Below are positions 42,949 through 52,858 of a stretch of DNA of 64,000 nt, piece by piece. A model generated the notes under the pieces. It did not search any database. It was not told where the DNA came from and was given only the letters and a program-made list of their open reading frames with translations. Made by a program: the position numbers and the translations under genes. Positions within the stretch are counted from its first letter, which is position 1. The number at the start of each line of letters is the position of its first letter. Source of the DNA: JAJYSO01 sp964451785 (GTDB lineage: Bacteria > Bacteroidota > Bacteroidia > Flavobacteriales > Flavobacteriaceae); NCBI GenBank assembly GCA_964451785.1, contig CAYVJG010000005.1, forward strand, positions 38,566 through 102,565, in the 5' to 3' direction.

Positions 42949-43263
42949 AATTAAAACAATTAGCTATTATATCTTAAAAAGATTAGTTCATTTTAATAGA
43001 ATATCACATAATCATTAACAAATTATCAGATTATATCAAATCATTTAAAATCAACCGGCATTTATTATATAACAAAGCTACAATAATATTTTAATATATT
43101 ATTATGATAACTAAAAGTTTTATTAAAGAATGTCGTATTTTTTAATACTAAGGTCCGCTAAGGCCTTGTCTTAGTAGATAAAATCTGGAAAACAAACTGC
43201 TAATAACTGAGTGGGATTATAACCATCGTGTGATTTTATAAAAAAATGATAGAGTTATCAAGG
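42949..43263. other. Non-coding stretch before the toxin pseudogene
   Basis: 315 bp of AT-rich DNA. I see no ORF, repeat shared with the rest of the window, or convincing hairpin. Confidence 0.35.
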
Positions 43264-43545
43264 CTAATCATCAGTGTAATGTCCCATCGCAGAAACGACA
43301 GTAACCACTACTTCGTGGCCGTCAATACTGTATAGCATACGATCTTTTTTATTGATACGCCTTGACCAGTATCCGGATAATTCGTGTTTAAGTTGCTCAG
43401 GCTAGCCTACTCCCTTGGTGGGATGATCACTCAATTCAATAAGAATTTTTTAAATTTTATTAATACTTTTATTATCCCCAGACTTTTGGTGCTTTTTAAT
43501 GTCCTTGTTGGCTTCTTTAGCAATTATAACCCTAAACCTCCCCAT
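43264..43545 (-). pseudogene. Broken YoeB/Txe-type mRNA interferase toxin
   Basis: Reading from the ATG at 43545, which overlaps the end of the upstream gene, a continuous frame of 93 codons resembles YoeB-family toxins: a C-terminal half with HELSGYWSRRINKKDRMLYS and a final GHY segment. Two nonsense codons interrupt it: TAA at 43450-43452 and TAG at 43402-43404, the latter where the family usually has Lys before PEQLKH. No frameshift is needed, so decay is recent and limited to point changes, or the stops are sequencing errors. The toxin is probably inactive. Confidence 0.8.
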
Positions 43546-43757
43546 ACATCATTTGGATCTATAACGGTATAATCTCCCTTTTTGACCTGTTTTTCAGCTC
43601 GTCTTATCTTCTTTACAAAATCGGGGTTGTAGGGGCTTTCTGTTTTGGATTTAGACACGCCTTGCTCTTTGACTTCTACAAAAGGAAGAGCCTTTAGATA
43701 TCTAAAAAACGCCTTGGCAGGCTTGGTGCGCATATCTATTTTTATCGTGATTTCCAT
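43524..43757 (-). CDS. Antitoxin partner of the broken YoeB-type toxin
   Basis: A 77-aa, highly charged protein (many Lys, Glu and Asp) with a basic middle part (KKIRRAEKQVKKGDYTV). It ends over the start of the toxin frame (22-bp overlap), the usual antitoxin-first arrangement. It resembles the DUF2683-type antitoxins found with YoeB/Txe toxins in Bacteroidota. It is intact, whereas the toxin carries two stops. It probably persists as a leftover or as protection against a toxin elsewhere. Confidence 0.65.
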   Translation of the reverse strand: MEITIKIDMRTKPAKAFFRYLKALPFVEVKEQGVSKSKTESPYNPDFVKKIRRAEKQVKKGDYTVIDPNDVWGGLGL

Positions 43758-43883
43758 AACATTAGCTGTTTTATGTTACAAAAATAATCAAAATTGAGTG
43801 AAAACATCAGCCGGTAATTAGTTCAAACTTTGTTACCCACTCACCGCTCACTAGGTCTCACAGATAATGAACTCATGGTAAAC

Positions 43884-43921
43884 AAAAACCTCTAAAGTTG
43901 ATTAGAACTTTAGAGGTTTTT
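43884..43921 (-). terminator. Terminator of the GH16-mannosidase operon
   Basis: A 16-bp perfect inverted repeat (arms 43884-43899 and 43906-43921) with a 6-nt loop and T/A-tracts on both sides, 22 bp past the mannosidase stop. Confidence 0.85.
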
Positions 43922-43943
43922 GAGTTATAAAAGTGAGCCAGTT

Positions 43944-46427
43944 TTAGCGCATGGTTTCCCATAAGCTCATGACCTTAATTGTCTGTAATGGTTTTGTCAA
44001 CTCAATGCGTTTAATTTCACCCGGCAAAAGATCAAAGAAGTTCTCACTATAATGTGTGTTCCCCATCAAATAAATAGCTTTAGCTAACACATCAGAAGAA
44101 ATTTCTATGTGATGTGCATCAACGCGTTTTATAGTTATTTGCGGTTTAGGTAAGTATAAATCTTTGGGTTTTACAAAATAGTATAAATTTTCCGCTAGCT
44201 TCTCCCCTTTTTGGTCAGTAAGCTTCATTTTTAAGACCACGGAAGTCGAATCGACACCTTTTAAAATCTCTTGTAATGGCAATGATTTATCGTCTAATAT
44301 AGTGGTTAAATCACGTTGATAATCAATAGTCCACTTTTTAAGAGATTTGCCTTTAAAGTTAATCAATTCCAGTTTCAATTTAGGAGCTTTAAATTGATCT
44401 AAACCATCATTAAGCGCATAAAAATTTAATTTATCGCCTTGTTGAAAAGCAAAAATAGCCTGGGTTGTAAAACTGCGTTGCGCTTGATAATGCATGGCTT
44501 TCCATTGTCCGGTATAGTCGATTCCAGACCATGAGGCCACAGGCCAGCAATCGTTAAGCTGCCAAATTAAAGTGCCCATATTATAAGGTTTGTTACGGCG
44601 ATGTGCTTCAATAGCGATGCGCATACCGCGGGCTTGCAACAGTTGAGAAACGTAGTCATAAGCTACAAAATCTTCTGGCACCACATAATCGCGTGTCATG
44701 TATTTGCGAATCAATTTCCATCCGCGATCGTGTTTTTGATGGTATTGAATAACTGGGTTTTGTAAATCTAATACAGGTTTGCCGGAAAACATCGATTTGA
44801 TAGCCGTAATACTCGGCATTCCTTGAAATCCGTATTCAGACATAAAGCGTCCTACTTTTTGGTTATAGACCTCAAAAGGTTGAGCGCCCCACCAAACGCC
44901 CCAGTAGTGTGAGTCGCCTTGTTCTAAACTCTCTTGGTGCCCCCAGCCAATTGACGGTGAAGATGGCCAATAAATCAGTTTGTCTTCAGGAACAATTTCA
45001 GCTAATTTTTCTGGAATTACTTCTTCAAAAAGCTTGTGATAATCTGCCCAAACTTTAAGTGAATCGGCTTTGCTATAATTAAATTTCTTTTGATATCCCC
45101 AGTTAACAATTGCTTCTTTAATTTCGTTATTGCCACACCATAAGGCAAGTGATGGATGGTTTTGTAAGCGCTCAACCTGGTATTTGATTTCGTGTTTTAC
45201 ATTGTCTAAGAATGCTGAATCAGTAGGATAAAAACTACCGATAAACATAAAATCTTGCCACACTAAAATACCGTTTTCATCACAGGCTTTATAAAAGGCT
45301 TCGTCTTCATAAATACCACCACCCCAAATGCGAATCATATTCATATTGGCTTGAGCTGCTGCTTCAATTAAAGTTTCATACTTTTCATCGCTAATACGCG
45401 GTGTAAAGCTATCGGCCGGAATCCAGTTGGTACCTTTTACATAAAGTGGATGGCCGTTAACCTTAAAGTAAAATGATTTGCCTATACTGTCTTTTTTCTG
45501 CACTAATTCAACAGTTCTGAATCCGTGACGCAGTTGACGTTGATCTAAGGTTTTACTTCCTTTAGCCAAGGTCAAATCAAAATTGTAGAGTTTAGCTTCG
45601 CCCCAACCATTAGGTTGCCAACGTTGTGGATTTTTTACTAGATAAGGAAGCGAGACCTTGTTAATGCCCTTGTGCAAACGCACTGTGGTAGACTTATCAT
45701 TTAATGTGAAGGTATATTTACCAGCTTTATCAACGTTTAATCGAATGTTGAAGGCTAATTTTCCGATGGCATCACTCAACTGAGTTTGCTCAATTTGTAC
45801 ATTGGCTATTCTGGCCTTATTCCAAGATTCCAAATACACATCTTTCCAAATTCCTACGGTAACTAATCGCGGTCCCCAATCCCATCCAAATTGGTATTGT
45901 GCTTTACGAATAAAAGCACGTGGTGACTCGGGGGTTTCAAAAGGAACCTTTTTAGCCAGCTTTCTTCCTTTTGTCAAGTTAGATGTAAAATAGATTTTTA
46001 GCTCATTCTCCCCTATCTTCAATTTTTCTTTGACCGGAATGCGCCATTGTCTGAACATATTATTGGCGGTTTGTAGTAATTCGCCGTTCAAATAAATTTT
46101 AGCAAATGTATCTAAACCGTCAAACACTAAAGCGATTTGATCAGGTTTTAAATCGGCTTTTGTCACCTTAAATTTGGTTTTGTACACCCAATTTTCTTCT
46201 TCAATCCATTGCACCTTTTTTTCATTTTCATCTAAAAAAGGATTAGGGATTAAGCGATTAGCCATCAAATCGGTATGTACCGTTCCGGGTACTGTTGCGG
46301 GATACCATTGTGTTTTATCGGCGTTTTTAAATTGCCAATTAGCTGTGTTTAAGGAGTGCTGTTGGTATTGTGCCTGAGCACTTGTCCACAGAAAACACAT
46401 TAATAAAGTAGATAAAAAATAGTTCAT
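43944..46427 (-). CDS. Beta-mannosidase, GH2 family
   Basis: An 827-aa exo-acting enzyme removing terminal beta-mannose. Signal peptide to about residue 19 (AQAQ), then the sugar-binding domain, immunoglobulin-like domain and TIM barrel. The acid/base Glu is in WCGNNEIKEA near residue 434 and the nucleophile Glu in RFMSEYGFQG near 530. It is secreted or periplasmic. It follows a GH16 lipoprotein gene by 23 bp on the same strand, so the two probably act on the same or related polysaccharides. Confidence 0.92.
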   Translation of the reverse strand: MNYFLSTLLMCFLWTSAQAQYQQHSLNTANWQFKNADKTQWYPATVPGTVHTDLMANRLIPNPFLDENEKKVQWIEEENWVYKTKFKVTKADLKPDQIALVFDGLDTFAKIYLNGELLQTANNMFRQWRIPVKEKLKIGENELKIYFTSNLTKGRKLAKKVPFETPESPRAFIRKAQYQFGWDWGPRLVTVGIWKDVYLESWNKARIANVQIEQTQLSDAIGKLAFNIRLNVDKAGKYTFTLNDKSTTVRLHKGINKVSLPYLVKNPQRWQPNGWGEAKLYNFDLTLAKGSKTLDQRQLRHGFRTVELVQKKDSIGKSFYFKVNGHPLYVKGTNWIPADSFTPRISDEKYETLIEAAAQANMNMIRIWGGGIYEDEAFYKACDENGILVWQDFMFIGSFYPTDSAFLDNVKHEIKYQVERLQNHPSLALWCGNNEIKEAIVNWGYQKKFNYSKADSLKVWADYHKLFEEVIPEKLAEIVPEDKLIYWPSSPSIGWGHQESLEQGDSHYWGVWWGAQPFEVYNQKVGRFMSEYGFQGMPSITAIKSMFSGKPVLDLQNPVIQYHQKHDRGWKLIRKYMTRDYVVPEDFVAYDYVSQLLQARGMRIAIEAHRRNKPYNMGTLIWQLNDCWPVASWSGIDYTGQWKAMHYQAQRSFTTQAIFAFQQGDKLNFYALNDGLDQFKAPKLKLELINFKGKSLKKWTIDYQRDLTTILDDKSLPLQEILKGVDSTSVVLKMKLTDQKGEKLAENLYYFVKPKDLYLPKPQITIKRVDAHHIEISSDVLAKAIYLMGNTHYSENFFDLLPGEIKRIELTKPLQTIKVMSLWETMR

Positions 46428-46450
46428 AAGGAATACATTACAAATTTAAA

Positions 46451-47272
46451 TTAGTGCTTAGACTTAAAGACTCTTACATAGTCAAAGACAACACGGTCAG
46501 GGTAATTTCCCTTTTCAGGATTACCACCAAAGCCTGTCAATTCAGTTGATAAAATTAAGTATTCAGGGCGATGAGAAAGTGCTTTTGAAGTGCTCCAGGT
46601 TTTTTGGCCATCAACAAAAAAGGTATAGCCCGTTTTAGTCCACAACAGACCAAAAGTGTGAAAACCGGAACTTACATCGGGATAATCAATCATTGTGCCG
46701 ACGCGATGATGCCCGGCGCCATAGCCATTCCAATGGATATTGTGATGAACTTTGTCAGGTGTTATGCGGTGGTATTCAAACACATCAATTTCACTGCCAT
46801 CAACCGCAGGATTATTATTTTCTTTGTGGATATCAGGACTCTGCAACCAAAAAGCCACGTGAGGACCTTCAGAATGATTGACTTTAGCACGACATTCAAA
46901 ATAGCCATAAGTAGTTTCAAAAAGCCCCTGCGTGCCCACTTGTCCTACCCAATATTGTCCGGTACTGTCTTTTACTACGCTGATACTTAAATGACCTTTC
47001 CCATCAAGGTTTATAGTTTGACGACTTACTTTGGCATACTGGCGTGTTGTCCCTTCGGCGCGGTAGTTCCACCTTGTGGTGTCTAAAGAATTTTCAGAAA
47101 ACTCATCTTGCCAAACCAACTGAAATTGACTGGACAAACTATCGGATAAATCCGCAGCAATAGAATCAATATTAGGTTGAATAGCTTGGGACACATGAGC
47201 GGAAGATTTATTTTTCTTGCAAGAAATTAATACAATTGAGCCTAACAGAAGAAGTAAGTAATTGCGTATCAA
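46451..47272 (-). CDS. GH16-family glycoside hydrolase, lipoprotein, second type
   Basis: A 273-aa enzyme with lipoprotein signal (VLISCKK) and the catalytic motif GSEIDVFEY near residue 162 (ExDxxE). The flanks (HVAFWLQSPD before, HHNIHWNGYGAGHH after) differ from the laminarinase-like copy at 16593-17384, and a different substrate is likely. It is first in an operon with the beta-mannosidase. Surface anchoring fits an initial attack on polymer before the exo-enzyme. Confidence 0.87.
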   Translation of the reverse strand: MIRNYLLLLLGSIVLISCKKNKSSAHVSQAIQPNIDSIAADLSDSLSSQFQLVWQDEFSENSLDTTRWNYRAEGTTRQYAKVSRQTINLDGKGHLSISVVKDSTGQYWVGQVGTQGLFETTYGYFECRAKVNHSEGPHVAFWLQSPDIHKENNNPAVDGSEIDVFEYHRITPDKVHHNIHWNGYGAGHHRVGTMIDYPDVSSGFHTFGLLWTKTGYTFFVDGQKTWSTSKALSHRPEYLILSTELTGFGGNPEKGNYPDRVVFDYVRVFKSKH

Positions 47273-47446
47273 TGAATAGGTCTTTTATAGGGTTAAAATA
47301 CAATCAGATCGACGTACTATGATCGTTCTGTAAAAACTGCGAGAGTAAAATACAAAATATAAGTGAGAGTGCAAAGATTAAATTTTAACATTGAGATCAT
47401 TTAAAAAAATAAGTTCAATAAAGCTTTAAAGCTGTCAAAATGTGAT

Positions 47447-47454
47447 TAAATTTG
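47447..47454 (+). promoter_or_regulatory. Putative -7 box for the amidohydrolase-methyltransferase operon
   Basis: TAAATTTG overlaps the codons after the possible GTG start at 47442 and argues for the ATG at 47484. Confidence 0.5.
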
Positions 47455-47483
47455 GAAACACCAATTTAAAAACAACACTACTT

Positions 47484-48569
47484 ATGGCGCGAAAACTCCG
47501 CATTAACGGGCATTCTCATCTTTTGCCTTACCCTGAGGATATTCCTCAATTTATGAAAGATAAAGAGATTTTTTGGGTAGATGAGGATCGCAAATTTATG
47601 TTGCAAAAAAACTGGAAACGTCCTGTTACCGATTCGAGTTTCTTTCTAGATGAAAAACTGGAATGGATGGATAAATTCGATATAGATCACGCTGTGGTTT
47701 TAAATCTATCTCAATTATATGGCAATGGACTTCGCGTTGAAGAGCTCAAACAAGCATTGCGATTTCAAAATGATTTTAACGCCGCCATCCAACACGATCA
47801 TCCTTCAAAATTCACCAGTGGCTTTGTAGTGCATCCAGGCTTTCTGCGCAGTGCACAATGGGAAATTGAGCGCTGTGTTGAAGAATTAGGAATGCGCGTG
47901 TTGTGTTTGCCAACGCATTATATGGATAGCATAGGCACTTGGCGATGTATTTTCAATAAAGACAATGAGCCTATTTTTGAAATGGCTAACCAATATAACT
48001 TAGCCTTAGAAATTCATCCTTACGACGGCGAAAAATTTATAAAATTAGAAAATAAAGCCTGGCGTTTTCATCTGATTTGGATGTTGGCACAATGTGCTGA
48101 TGCTTATCACTTTTTAACTTTAAATGGGTATCCACAAAAGTATGAAAACATGCGGGTATGTTTTGCCCACGGTGGTCAATTGGCGCAGATTAACCTGGGC
48201 AGACGTATCCAAGGATTCGATGGACGCCCTGATTTATTTGACGGAATGACGCACCCACGCAAATCAGTTGGGCATAAAAATATTTTCTTTGACTCCTTAG
48301 TACACGATACAGGTTCTTTAAAATTACTAGTAGAAAACCAGAGTTCTCACCAAATCATTTCGGGCTTAGATGATCCTTACCCACTGGGAGAAATGGAAAG
48401 TGCTCCACAGTCATCATATCCTGGAAAATTATTAGATTTGGGCGTTGAACGCCATATCATTTCTGCTCAAGAACGCGATGACATTTGGGAAAAAAATACA
48501 CTCAATTGGCTATTTGGCAAAGATGAGCAGGCAAAAGAAAAATTGGTTCACAAAATATTAAATCCATGA
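47484..48569 (+). CDS. Amidohydrolase, ACMSD-like (aminocarboxymuconate-semialdehyde decarboxylase family)
   Basis: A 361-aa metal-dependent TIM-barrel protein of the amidohydrolase-2 group. It has HSH near residue 9, the ALEIHPYDG segment near 173, CFAHGGQLAQ near 227, and the C-terminal SGLDDPYPLGE near 290, which supply metal ligands and the catalytic Asp as in ACMSD of tryptophan/kynurenine breakdown. The start is set at 47484 by the -7 box. It overlaps the O-methyltransferase gene by 4 bp. Other kynurenine genes are absent from the window. Confidence 0.82.
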   Translation: MARKLRINGHSHLLPYPEDIPQFMKDKEIFWVDEDRKFMLQKNWKRPVTDSSFFLDEKLEWMDKFDIDHAVVLNLSQLYGNGLRVEELKQALRFQNDFNAAIQHDHPSKFTSGFVVHPGFLRSAQWEIERCVEELGMRVLCLPTHYMDSIGTWRCIFNKDNEPIFEMANQYNLALEIHPYDGEKFIKLENKAWRFHLIWMLAQCADAYHFLTLNGYPQKYENMRVCFAHGGQLAQINLGRRIQGFDGRPDLFDGMTHPRKSVGHKNIFFDSLVHDTGSLKLLVENQSSHQIISGLDDPYPLGEMESAPQSSYPGKLLDLGVERHIISAQERDDIWEKNTLNWLFGKDEQAKEKLVHKILNP

Positions 48570-49207
48570 TGCCAACAAACGAGGCGATTGAGGCCTATGC
48601 TGAAAAAATATCGCAGGACGAACCTGAAATTTTACGACGCTTATCACGTGAAACTTATCAAAAGGTATTAAAACCACGAATGCTAAGCGGGCATTTACAA
48701 GGTCGCTTACTCAGCATGCTTTCAAAACTTATTCAACCTCAAGTTATTTTAGAGGTAGGTACTTATACAGGCTATTCGGCCTTATCTCTAGCTGAAGGCT
48801 TAACAAAAGGTGGCGAGCTGCACACTTTAGATAAAAACGAAGAACTCTTTGACTTACAGCAAAAATACTTTTCACAATCGGAATACGCTGATCAAATTCA
48901 CCAACATTTAGGAAATGCTATCGAGATTATTCCTGATTTAGACTTGACTTTTGATTTAGTGTTTTTAGATGCCGACAAAAAGAATTATATCAATTATTAC
49001 AATTTGATTATGCCTAAACTGCGCTCTGGTGGTGTGTTAATCACCGATAATGTGTTGTGGTATGGCAAGGTGACGCAACCGACAAAAAAAGGTGATAAAG
49101 ATACTGCTTTGTTAAAAGAGTTTAATCAGTTATTGCACGACGACCCACAAGTTGAAAATGTGTTATTGCCTATACGCGATGGTATTTTAATCACTCGTAA
49201 GTTGTAA
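48566..49207 (+). CDS. O-methyltransferase (class I SAM, caffeoyl-CoA type)
   Basis: A 213-aa SAM-dependent methyltransferase. The SAM site is ILEVGTYTGYSALSLAEGL near residue 60. The metal-ligand Asp are in FLDADKKNY near 132 and ITDNVLWYGKV near 158. Members of this group methylate catechol-like hydroxyls using a divalent cation. It starts within the stop of the ACMSD-like gene, so translation is probably coupled. The substrate is unknown. Confidence 0.87.
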   Translation: MMPTNEAIEAYAEKISQDEPEILRRLSRETYQKVLKPRMLSGHLQGRLLSMLSKLIQPQVILEVGTYTGYSALSLAEGLTKGGELHTLDKNEELFDLQQKYFSQSEYADQIHQHLGNAIEIIPDLDLTFDLVFLDADKKNYINYYNLIMPKLRSGGVLITDNVLWYGKVTQPTKKGDKDTALLKEFNQLLHDDPQVENVLLPIRDGILITRKL

Positions 49208-49310
49208 TATCCTATGGGTAAATTATATAGTCCAATTTCGACAATAGCCTCATTGTACTATTAATTTGTTACCCACGGTATAATACTTATACAAAATATT
49301 CTAGATTACT
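49207..49310. repeat. Dispersed repeat C, copy 3 (inverse)
   Basis: The reverse complement matches the 3' part of 27183-27315 nearly base for base (AACAAATTAATAGT, AAATTGGACTATATAATTT). The hairpin arms read GTGGGTAACAAATT and CTATGGGTAAATT, where copy 2 has GTGGATAAC and GTATGGACAA, so changes in one arm are matched in the other. It lies immediately after the methyltransferase stop. Confidence 0.78.
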
Positions 49311-49368
49311 CAATAGCTCAGCTTTCAAGAGTTCTAGACTCAAAAGACACATTACTTTTACAACAATC

Positions 49369-49397
49369 AAAAAGCCACCTGCATAAGGTGGCTTTTT
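49369..49397 (-). terminator. Terminator of the TonB receptor gene
   Basis: AAAAAGCCACCT and AGGTGGCTTTTT form a 12-bp stem with a 5-nt loop, 27 bp after the stop, with a T-tract. Confidence 0.88.
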
Positions 49398-49424
49398 AAT
49401 AATCATAATTAAATTTAGCTTAAC

Positions 49425-52058
49425 TTAAAACATGTATTTAACAGACAGGTTATAAGTTGCGCCATTACCTAAATAGTAACCGTAGTTATCTTTTTGACTG
49501 ATGTAATCGTGATCTAGAAGGTTATAGATATTACCGGCAATGACAAATCTGTTGCCATCAATATTTAAGCGGTAAGATGCCCCTAAATCAAATAGTGAAT
49601 AAGAGTTTAATTTTTCAGGTTGATAAACATCACCTTCTAAAGTAGCAAAAGCCGCATCTTCAACATCTACAAATCCATAAAAATCAGTGTAGTAGTTCCA
49701 AGTGACATAAGCTTTTAATTTATGAGGAATGATATCATAGTCAAGGCCTAAGCCAGCAGTGGTTTGTGGAGCTTGTCCAACTTTAGTTTCTTTAAGGTTA
49801 GTTTCTAAAGTAGTAATCAAGGTTTGATTAGTATTATCGCGAATGCGAACTGGTGTTTTACCATCATATTCCCATTTGCCAACTGTTCCATAACCGTGAA
49901 CAGTTAAATCAGCTGTTGGATGCCATTTAACTTCTAATTCTAAACCTTGGTGTACTTCAGCAATATTAGTAAACAAATAAGAGACCTGATCGTATAACGT
50001 TCCATCAGGAGCAGTATATTCACCACCGGCACTCAAGAAACGGTTTTCCCAAGTAGTGTAATAAGCGTTAAGGTTAACCTGTAGGTTTTTATTGAGTTCA
50101 AAGCGATATCCTGCCTCGAAGCCTACAATTTCTTCATTAGCCACATCATCCCCGGTGATTTCAGTTTCATCACTGTAATTAGTGAATAAATTATCTAAGA
50201 AAGGTTGGCGTGAATATTTACCGGCATTAACGTAAATGACGTGTTGGTCATTGATGGCCCATGAAGCCCCTCCTTTGATGTTATAACCGGTTTTATTGAT
50301 GGTTTTTGATTCTTTTTCTTCGGCAAAATTACCACGGTCATAACGTTTGTAAGATTGGTTAGACAAGGAGCCTTGAACAAAAACTGAAAAGTCATCATTT
50401 GCCCATTCTACTTGTCCAAAACCACCTTGATAATTAATATCTTCAGAGTAGTCATAATTGACACGTTGATCTTCATCAGCAAAATTAAATAAACTCGCCC
50501 AAGGGTCTGGTCTAAAAGTTTCGGTAACGGTGTGATTTGGATTACCGCCAAATTCTTCAACACGTCCTTTTAACCCTAATAAATCAGTTAATTGTCTAAA
50601 GTGTGTTCCGGTATAAAAACGAATATCGGCACCAACATTAATGGTGATATTTTCAATTTTATCATACTCATAGTTGGTGACACCACCATACCATACATGG
50701 TTGTTGACAGAAGCGCGTAATAGCGTACCATCATATCCTGAGCTCATTCCGTTGGCTACATTTCCATTTTGTGCCACAACATAATCCCAGTCAATTAAAC
50801 CATTTGAAGCTTTATAAGCGCCTTCTTGAAAAGCCTGATCGCCATTAGGATAATTGGTCATATGGTTTACCCCATTGCCATAAGTTCCTGTGCCGCCACC
50901 ACGACCAAATGAAGCATAAATAACTGTTGACAAGTTTGAAAAGTCATTGATATCCCAGTCCCAGTTAAGGTTAAGTACAGGTTTGTGGTAATAATTGCGA
51001 CGCATACTTAAATACTCACCATCGCGGAAACCGTAATTGTTGTTATATTTATTACCATAACGGTCATAATACTTCATTTCTTTAGAGAAGTTTTGATCAT
51101 GCCATTGTGGAGCACCAGTAATCAAGAAGTTAAAGGTGTGGTTTTTAATTTTCTTTCCTACAGAGAAGAAATAGTTTTGACCTTCGCCTCGGGTTCCATT
51201 GGCATATTTACTAAAGGCATGCCAGTAATCAACTAAGAAAGAGAATCCCCAACCGTCATCGCTCATTCCGGTGTTATAGCCAACAGTACCTTTAAAGTAA
51301 CTTCCATTACCTACTAAAAAGCGGGCAAAACCACCTTCTACTAAATCAGTGGTTTTTGTCACCATATTGATGGTACCACCTACTGATGAAATGGCTAATT
51401 TTGAAGAGCCTAATCCGCGTTGCACTTGTACTGCATTGACAATATCAGATAAGCCTGACCAGTTAGACCAGTACATTTTACCGTCTTCCATCCCATTAAT
51501 TGGTTGTCCATTTAATAAGAAAGCCGTGTTAGATTGGTCAAAACCACGGACAAAAATTTGAGAATCTCCAAATCCACCTGACTCATTTGAAACATACACA
51601 GAAGGTGTATTTTTCACAATTTGTGGAAATTCAACATTACCTGCAGCACGCAATTGAATTTGCTCTCGTGTCACTGTAGACACTGCAATTGGCGTTTTGC
51701 GGTCAGCCTCTAAGTCAACAACTCCTTTTCCCACAATAACCACTTGATCTAAGGCGTTATCATCAGGGCGAAGTTGCAAATCTCCTAATTCAACAGTAGA
51801 CGAATTAGCAAAGTTAAACGGAACTGTTAAGGTTTGAAATCCAACATAAGTAATTTGAATTTTACCAGATGTTTGATCTGTAGTAATTGTAAAATTACCA
51901 TCAAAATCTGTAGTTGCACCAGTAGTTGTACCCACTACAACCACGTTAGCTCCAGGTAATGGCAAAGGGGTATTATCTAAGACAGTTCCCTTTATCACAT
52001 TCTGAGCTAAAGCTACGTTGGTCAATAACACCAACACTAAAAAAGTCAAGCTTTTCAT
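49425..52058 (-). CDS. TonB-dependent outer membrane receptor
   Basis: An 877-aa receptor. Signal peptide (MKSLTFLVLVLLTNVALAQ, residues 1-19), carboxypeptidase-regulatory-like domain (about 20-105), plug (VSNESGGFGDSQIFVRGFDQ near 155), and a barrel ending in aromatic KYMF. I start at 52058 because the in-frame ATG at 52118 adds a non-signal extension. No SusD-like, siderophore or heme gene is next to it, so the ligand is open. It has a long, about 130-nt leader after a -7 box. Confidence 0.9.
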   Translation of the reverse strand: MKSLTFLVLVLLTNVALAQNVIKGTVLDNTPLPLPGANVVVVGTTTGATTDFDGNFTITTDQTSGKIQITYVGFQTLTVPFNFANSSTVELGDLQLRPDDNALDQVVIVGKGVVDLEADRKTPIAVSTVTREQIQLRAAGNVEFPQIVKNTPSVYVSNESGGFGDSQIFVRGFDQSNTAFLLNGQPINGMEDGKMYWSNWSGLSDIVNAVQVQRGLGSSKLAISSVGGTINMVTKTTDLVEGGFARFLVGNGSYFKGTVGYNTGMSDDGWGFSFLVDYWHAFSKYANGTRGEGQNYFFSVGKKIKNHTFNFLITGAPQWHDQNFSKEMKYYDRYGNKYNNNYGFRDGEYLSMRRNYYHKPVLNLNWDWDINDFSNLSTVIYASFGRGGGTGTYGNGVNHMTNYPNGDQAFQEGAYKASNGLIDWDYVVAQNGNVANGMSSGYDGTLLRASVNNHVWYGGVTNYEYDKIENITINVGADIRFYTGTHFRQLTDLLGLKGRVEEFGGNPNHTVTETFRPDPWASLFNFADEDQRVNYDYSEDINYQGGFGQVEWANDDFSVFVQGSLSNQSYKRYDRGNFAEEKESKTINKTGYNIKGGASWAINDQHVIYVNAGKYSRQPFLDNLFTNYSDETEITGDDVANEEIVGFEAGYRFELNKNLQVNLNAYYTTWENRFLSAGGEYTAPDGTLYDQVSYLFTNIAEVHQGLELEVKWHPTADLTVHGYGTVGKWEYDGKTPVRIRDNTNQTLITTLETNLKETKVGQAPQTTAGLGLDYDIIPHKLKAYVTWNYYTDFYGFVDVEDAAFATLEGDVYQPEKLNSYSLFDLGASYRLNIDGNRFVIAGNIYNLLDHDYISQKDNYGYYLGNGATYNLSVKYMF

Positions 52059-52193
52059 TGCGAGAAATTTAATTAAAATTAAGTTTGTTTTTGCGTGCAA
52101 AGAACGGGCATTTAACACGCTTTTTGAAATATCTAGGTATTATGAAATTGTTAAGTCTAAAGAATTTCTTAATATATATCAACATTTCATTAA

Positions 52194-52201
52194 CAAATAT
52201 A
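52194..52201 (-). promoter_or_regulatory. Putative -7 box for the TonB receptor
   Basis: Minus-strand TATATTTG, 136 bp upstream of the chosen ATG. The leader shows no recognised riboswitch. Confidence 0.45.
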
Positions 52202-52858
52202 GATAATAAAACGTGAAAAACAAACTGCGAAAAACATAATTTCTTTATCTAAAATTAAAAATTTAACATATAATAAGCAACTACTATTTTTATAATTTAC
52301 AAAAATCACCTCTATTATTATTCGTTATTTATTGTAAATCAGCGATTTAAAAAACAACTACACTTTACTACCTCTTAGGTATTTACAAAAATTAAAGATT
52401 TAATCAAACAATCGTGTTTCCTAAGGAATAAACACGGTGAACATCCCTCTAAAATGAGTTAAACGATTACTAAGTGGTCAGTTCTTCTCTATAGAAATTC
52501 AGAAGTCAATGGCTAAAAATTGAGGCACATCACCTAAAGATTAAGATTTCAGAAAAACTATTCTCTCTTTCCTACAATTATATCTATAAAGTGCTTGCGC
52601 TTGATTAATTACAAAATTTCATCTGCATAAATAGGTTTTTCTATACGCCGAAATTTTGCAAATAACTTAATGTTCATCTTCTATTTTTTAATTATGATCT
52701 ATATAATATCTATATTTTTAGATTTATTTTTATAATAAACTACCTAAATTAATAAATTATTTTCTTTTAAAAATTTCTGCTTTTACAGTTTTCATTAACT
52801 TGCGCGCCACCTTATTTTTTAGGAGAAGTTAGTTAAGAATAGCATTAAAGTTGGGGTC
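52202..52858. other. Long AT-rich intergenic region, TonB receptor / brnQ
   Basis: About 660 bp between divergent genes. I see no ORF with coding character, no shared repeat and no clear hairpin. No TAnnTTTG box was found near brnQ. Confidence 0.4.

Noticed and set aside
43150..43190. Hairpin CTAAGG...CCTTGTCTTAG
   Set aside because: It is interrupted and lacks a T-tract; it is too weak to call a terminator or element.
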